Assembly (NCBI GenBank): GCA_910589075.1
Contig: CAJUSK010000036.1
Location: forward strand, 1-64,000
DNA length: 64,000 bases
Origin: an uncultured Lachnospiraceae bacterium
GTDB lineage: Bacteria; Bacillota; Clostridia; Lachnospirales; Lachnospiraceae
Direction: 5' to 3'
In this document: positions 60,461-64,000 of the stretch, piece after piece
Position numbering within the stretch: the stretch's first letter is position 1
Layout: every line of letters begins with the position of its first letter
The notes under the pieces: model-generated
Databases searched by the model: none
Seen by the model: only the letters and a program-made list of their open reading frames with translations
Told to the model about the DNA's origin: nothing
Translations under genes and position numbers: made by a program

Positions 60461-63265
60461 CTACTGCGCCGGCACATCTGCGGGAGGAACAGCCGGGTCA
60501 GGCGGCTGTACGGCATCCGGTATCGGGATTTGTAAACCGGGAATGCCCGGAATACTGGGTATCTGGCTGCCATCCGGTGCAGTGGGAAGTCCCAGCGGAT
60601 TGGTGATGGTTTCAGGCAGGACAATTCCGTTTTGCTGTGCATTGATTATCAGTTCCTGCCGTTGCTGCTCAATGATTAGATCCACACCAGGCTGCAGCAT
60701 AAATTCCGCATTGTGCGGGCATTTTTCTATATTGGCATTTTGCAGCGGATCTTCACCGGTCTGCAGCGGGTCAGTGGCAGGATCAGCGGCGGACTGTGTT
60801 TTCCGGCTGATGCCCGCGCCTTCCAGACGTTCCGGCAGCAGGGTCAGTGTTCCGGCCATGCTGAAGGGGCAGTTGTCTGCGGCAGGCTTCATGCTGTAGG
60901 CACATACCATACCGGAGTAGTGTACATCGCAGCTCTCTGACGGCACGGTACCTTCCGCAAAGTATTCGCTTTTGACAGAGCCGTCGCACAGGCCTGATAC
61001 GGGCAGCCGGCCGGACTGGCTGCAGACGGTGGCACTGACAATGCCTGCAGGACGGTTGAAGGACTGGTTGGGCAGTTCTTCGTGAATTTTGGACATAACG
61101 GCCCGCCAGAGTATTTTTGCCAGATTTTTCTCGGCAGAACCGGACAATTTGGCGTTGTTGTCATAACCTGCCCAGGTGGTGGCGGTATAATAAGGCGTAT
61201 AGCCTGCGAACCAGACATCGTTATAATCAGACGTGGTTCCTGTTTTGCCTGCGATAGCCATATTGCCAAAGTTGACAGAGCCGCCTGTACCGGAAGTGAC
61301 AACGTCTTCCATGGCATCAGTCAGCAGAAAGGCGGTGGTTTCTTTGATTACCCGGTGGCTTTCCGGTTTGGTGTTGTCCAGGATGACTTTTCCGTCGTGG
61401 TCAACCACTTTGGTGTAGAGGGTTGGTTTATAGTAGGTTCCGCCGTTTGCTATGGTGGCATAAGCGGCGTTCAGTTCTTTGTTGGTCACGCCCATGGTGA
61501 TGCCGCCCAGTGCGAGAGACTGCTGGATGTCTGAAAATACCTTGCCGTTCACTTCATACCGGTCTTTCAGTGTTGTAAACCCAAAATTGATCAGATAATC
61601 ATAGCCGAGCTGGGGCGTAATCTGTGTCAGTGTCTTTACCGCAATGATGTTCAGGGAATCTTTGATGCCTTCCCGCAGAGAACACAGCCCGCGATAACCG
61701 GAACTGTACCAGTTGGAAACGGGACGTCCGTCTGCATATGCGTAAGGGGCATCGTTCTGTACATCCCCCAGAGTGAGCCCTGCGCTGTCCAGAGCCGGTG
61801 CATAAGTGGACACCACCTTGAAGGTGGAACCGGGCTGCCGGGCTGTATCCGTGGCACGGTTCAGGGTACGGCTTGCTTCTTTGGCACCTCTGCCGCCGAC
61901 CATGGCAACCACATATCCTGTATTCTGATCTTCTACGGTAATGGAAACCTCCGGCTGGGGCGTAAGGAAAACCCGTTCTCCGATTTCCTCATCCCCGGCA
62001 CTCATAACAGCGTTCTTGTAGATTTCAATGGCTTCATAGGCTTCTTCCTGGGAAGCATATAACAGGTTAAAGGATTTATTTTCCTGCTGGAAATGGGCTT
62101 TGAACATCTCCGTGCTGTGATTTTCCGTTTCACCATTCGCTTTTTTGACGGAAAGCTCATAGTTCAGATACCATTTGGTTTCTGCCGGGAAATTATCCGG
62201 ATTGGAAAAGGCTTCGTCACAGATGGCCTGGATTTTGCTGTCTTGTGTGGTATAGATACTCAGGCCGCCGCTGTAAAGCAGATTATAGGCCTGGGTCTCA
62301 TTGTAGCCGGCCACATTGACAAGATCTTCCAGAATATCTTTTGTCAGTGCATCCACAAAATATGTATACACGGAATCATCTTCAGATTCTTCATTGACAG
62401 TCTGGATACGGGCATACACATCGTCTTCGATGGCTTCATCATATTCTTCCTGGGTGATATACCCCTGCTCCAGCATATTGGTCAGCACTTTTTTCTTCCG
62501 TTTCTCATTTTCTTCCGGATGGGAGATGGGATTATACCGGGAAGGATTCTGGGTAATGCCTGCAATCACGGCGCATTCCGACAACTTCAGTTCATAGACC
62601 GGCTTGCCGAAATACCGCAGGGAAGCAGCCTGGACGCCCAGGGTATTCTGGCCCAGGTTGATGGTATTCATGTAGTTTTCCAGTATTTTGTCCTTATCCA
62701 TGATTTTTTCCAGTTCCAGAGCGAGGTACTGTTCCTGGATTTTCCGCTTGATACTCTGGATGGTTGTCTCATGTGTCCAGCCTTCGAATACGTTGTTTTT
62801 CAGAAGCTGCTGGGTGATAGTACTGGCGCCCTGGGACAGATCTCTTTCCTTGATGGCGATCATACCGGCACGGATAATGCCCTTGATATCAATGCCATTG
62901 TGTTCATAAAAACGGGCATCTTCAATGGCTACAAAAGCGTGGGCCAGATCTTCGGGAATCTGTTCCATGGTAACGGGGATTCGGTTGGAATCCGCAGCCA
63001 CCAGTTGTTCCAGTTCATGCCCCTCAGAATCGTATACAAAGGTGGTAAATCCTTTGGGTGACACATCAATATGGGAAATATCGGGTGCGGAACTTAAAAT
63101 GCCTTTAAAAACACCGATACCGGCACTGATGCCAATCACCGCTATGGCGATGATACTGGTCAGAATGGCTTTTGTTATAAGAAGGGTAAGTTTACGTCCC
63201 AGCTTCACCGAAGTGGAGTGCAGGGCTTTTTTCTTTTTTCGTATTCCTTTTTTTCCATAATTCAT
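60461..63265 (-). CDS. Class A penicillin-binding protein 1A (bifunctional transglycosylase/transpeptidase)
   Basis: The 934-residue protein has a basic cytoplasmic N-terminus, one membrane anchor (about residues 30-55), a GT51 transglycosylase (EDARFYEH and QGASTITQQLLKN motifs), and a transpeptidase with GSTFK, SLN and KTGTT motifs. It polymerises and crosslinks peptidoglycan outside the membrane. The C-terminus ends in a Pro/Gln-rich tail. ATG 63265 has AGGAGG upstream; the frame extends 33 bp earlier. A consensus promoter lies at 63322-63350. Confidence 0.95.
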   Translation of the reverse strand: MNYGKKGIRKKKKALHSTSVKLGRKLTLLITKAILTSIIAIAVIGISAGIGVFKGILSSAPDISHIDVSPKGFTTFVYDSEGHELEQLVAADSNRIPVTMEQIPEDLAHAFVAIEDARFYEHNGIDIKGIIRAGMIAIKERDLSQGASTITQQLLKNNVFEGWTHETTIQSIKRKIQEQYLALELEKIMDKDKILENYMNTINLGQNTLGVQAASLRYFGKPVYELKLSECAVIAGITQNPSRYNPISHPEENEKRKKKVLTNMLEQGYITQEEYDEAIEDDVYARIQTVNEESEDDSVYTYFVDALTKDILEDLVNVAGYNETQAYNLLYSGGLSIYTTQDSKIQAICDEAFSNPDNFPAETKWYLNYELSVKKANGETENHSTEMFKAHFQQENKSFNLLYASQEEAYEAIEIYKNAVMSAGDEEIGERVFLTPQPEVSITVEDQNTGYVVAMVGGRGAKEASRTLNRATDTARQPGSTFKVVSTYAPALDSAGLTLGDVQNDAPYAYADGRPVSNWYSSGYRGLCSLREGIKDSLNIIAVKTLTQITPQLGYDYLINFGFTTLKDRYEVNGKVFSDIQQSLALGGITMGVTNKELNAAYATIANGGTYYKPTLYTKVVDHDGKVILDNTKPESHRVIKETTAFLLTDAMEDVVTSGTGGSVNFGNMAIAGKTGTTSDYNDVWFAGYTPYYTATTWAGYDNNAKLSGSAEKNLAKILWRAVMSKIHEELPNQSFNRPAGIVSATVCSQSGRLPVSGLCDGSVKSEYFAEGTVPSESCDVHYSGMVCAYSMKPAADNCPFSMAGTLTLLPERLEGAGISRKTQSAADPATDPLQTGEDPLQNANIEKCPHNAEFMLQPGVDLIIEQQRQELIINAQQNGIVLPETITNPLGLPTAPDGSQIPSIPGIPGLQIPIPDAVQPPDPAVPPADVPAQ

Positions 63266-63321
63266 GAAAATGCCTCCTGAATTGAAACGTGGATTCATGG
63301 TATAAAGAATGACTAACGTCC

Positions 63322-63350
63322 ATTATAACAAAGTATGAGCGGTAAGTCAA
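63322..63350 (-). promoter_or_regulatory. Promoter of the PBP1A gene
   Basis: Read on the minus strand: -35 TTGACT (63350-63345), 17-bp spacer, -10 TATAAT (63327-63322), about 57 bp before the start codon. Confidence 0.8.
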
Positions 63351-63725
63351 AATGATTGGGTTTGTCTGTGCCCGGCGGGCGGGGGATTGCTTTTCTTCAG
63401 GTATGCTATGTATACGGCCTGCAAGGCGGTGGTGATAGACAAATTGTTTACCGTTTCAGATGTTTTTATACTTGCGGGAGCGGCGGGGGCGTCAGGAAAA
63501 GCGGGGGTAGTGTAAAAAACTTTGCACAATTCCATGAAACCTGTTATGCTTACAGTAATCCCTCACGGAACGGCAAGCGTTGCAACGGACCTGTGGGGCG
63601 ATTGTAAAAAGATGTATAGAGCATGTGTAGAACATTTTGAATATATATGCGGAGTTTGCAGTGACTGTGCGTCCCGGGTGGATGTTGTGTGGGGACGGTT
63701 GTTGTTTCCGGCGGAGGTATGGGAT
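63351..63725. other. Gene-free region between divergent PBP1A and YigZ-like genes
   Basis: Short open frames on both strands here look like noise. A possible plus-strand promoter is TTGCAC (63522-63527) with TATGCT (63545-63550) at 17-bp spacing, which would serve the YigZ-like gene. The frame of that gene stays open back to 63612, but without a ribosome binding site. Confidence 0.4.
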
Positions 63726-64000
63726 ATGGAAAAAGAGAGGCAGGAGGGGGTTTACCGGGTGATCCGGGAGACGGCATATGGGGAGATTGCAGAGAAAAAA
63801 TCCCGGTTTCTTGCCGCTTTGACGCCGGTGGAATCGGAAGAGGAGGCGCTTGCCTTCGTTGACTGCGTCCGCAGGAAATATTATGATGCAAGACATAACT
63901 GCTATGCATATCTGCTGCGGGATCCGGAGTTGGAGCGCTGGAGTGATGACGGCGAGCCTGGCGGGACGGCGGGGCGGCCTATGCTGGAAGTGCTGCGGGG
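63726..64000 (+). CDS. YigZ/IMPACT-family protein, N-terminal part (continues past window)
   Basis: ATG 63726 has GGAGG 8 bp upstream and opens a frame that runs off the right edge (~91 residues seen). The family pattern is clear: EKKSRFLAALTPV, then RRKYYDARHNCYAYLL, then WSDDGEPGGTAGRPMLEVL. YigZ/IMPACT proteins are linked to translation and Gcn2-type stress control; the bacterial role is poorly defined. It is divergent from PBP1A. Confidence 0.85.
   Translation, partial: MEKERQEGVYRVIRETAYGEIAEKKSRFLAALTPVESEEEALAFVDCVRRKYYDARHNCYAYLLRDPELERWSDDGEPGGTAGRPMLEVLR

Noticed and set aside
62093..63061. Plus-strand open frame (322 codons) opposite PBP1A
   Set aside because: It is the complement of the transglycosylase region of PBP1A, which has clear motifs; composition is Ile/Phe/Gly-rich as expected of an antisense frame.
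63356..63607. Short plus-strand open frame before the YigZ-like gene
   Set aside because: Low-complexity Gly/Val-rich reading without a start signal; the true gene starts at 63726.

Overview
This is a chromosomal stretch from a low-to-mid GC Gram-positive anaerobe, most likely a member of Clostridia and plausibly Lachnospiraceae. The inference rests on strong AGGAGG ribosome binding sites, TTGACA/TATAAT-type promoters with 17-18 bp spacing, tightly overlapping operons, and the gene content: two methyl-accepting chemotaxis proteins, a TfoX C-terminal protein, xpt, a class A penicillin-binding protein, and a MacB-type exporter with several membrane-fusion-like adaptors. No tRNA, rRNA, complete insertion sequence or CRISPR array was seen.

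Layout. (1) 1-3.3 kb: the end of an ABC-2 exporter (two permeases) and a MutS2-like ATPase without an Smr domain; this part looks more AT-rich by eye than the rest. (2) 3.3-11.6 kb: a Wadjet-type plasmid-defence operon jetA-orf-jetB-jetC-jetD. It has its own promoter and terminator, an upstream G10 tract with an inverted repeat, and an unrecognised gene between jetA and jetB. (3) 11.6-14.1 kb: a degraded small gene, a family-4-like uracil-DNA glycosylase bracketed by inverted copies of a palindromic repeat, and an XRE repressor divergent from a small, apparently frameshifted gene. The second divergent promoter appears to read on into the next block. (4) 14.1-35.9 kb: a long collinear surface-glycan operon. 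It encodes glycosyltransferases, a Wzm/Wzt-like ABC exporter, the CDP-sugar enzymes RfbF, RfbG and RfbH, two SDR enzymes, an RmlC-like epimerase, a C-methyltransferase-like protein and a radical SAM protein. It also carries a PAPS-type sulfotransferase together with CysD and CysN-CysC for PAPS synthesis, and a ChrA-like anion carrier. Together these predict export of a sulfated glycan carrying a CDP-derived deoxysugar. (5) 36-46.8 kb: two chemoreceptors, a fructosamine-kinase-like protein, a second XRE regulator beside uncharacterised genes, a TtcA-like protein and a PAS-GGDEF-EAL protein with a degenerate cyclase site. (6) 46.8-51.7 kb: an SH3 membrane protein coupled to an ABC exporter, a siroheme nitrite/sulfite reductase, and a TfoX C-terminal protein. 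(7) 51.8-58.7 kb: three consecutive adaptor proteins, a MacB-like permease with a glycine-rich insert, and its ATPase. (8) 58.7-64 kb: xpt, a TetR regulator, a small unknown gene, PBP1A on the minus strand, and the start of a YigZ/IMPACT gene running off the window.

The most noteworthy items are the glycan sulfation module, the additional gene within the Wadjet operon, a dispersed palindromic repeat family with at least six copies (core GACAATAGAAAG), tandem duplications of gene 3' ends, and the triple-adaptor exporter. Functional calls come from motifs and remembered family resemblance; no database search was run.
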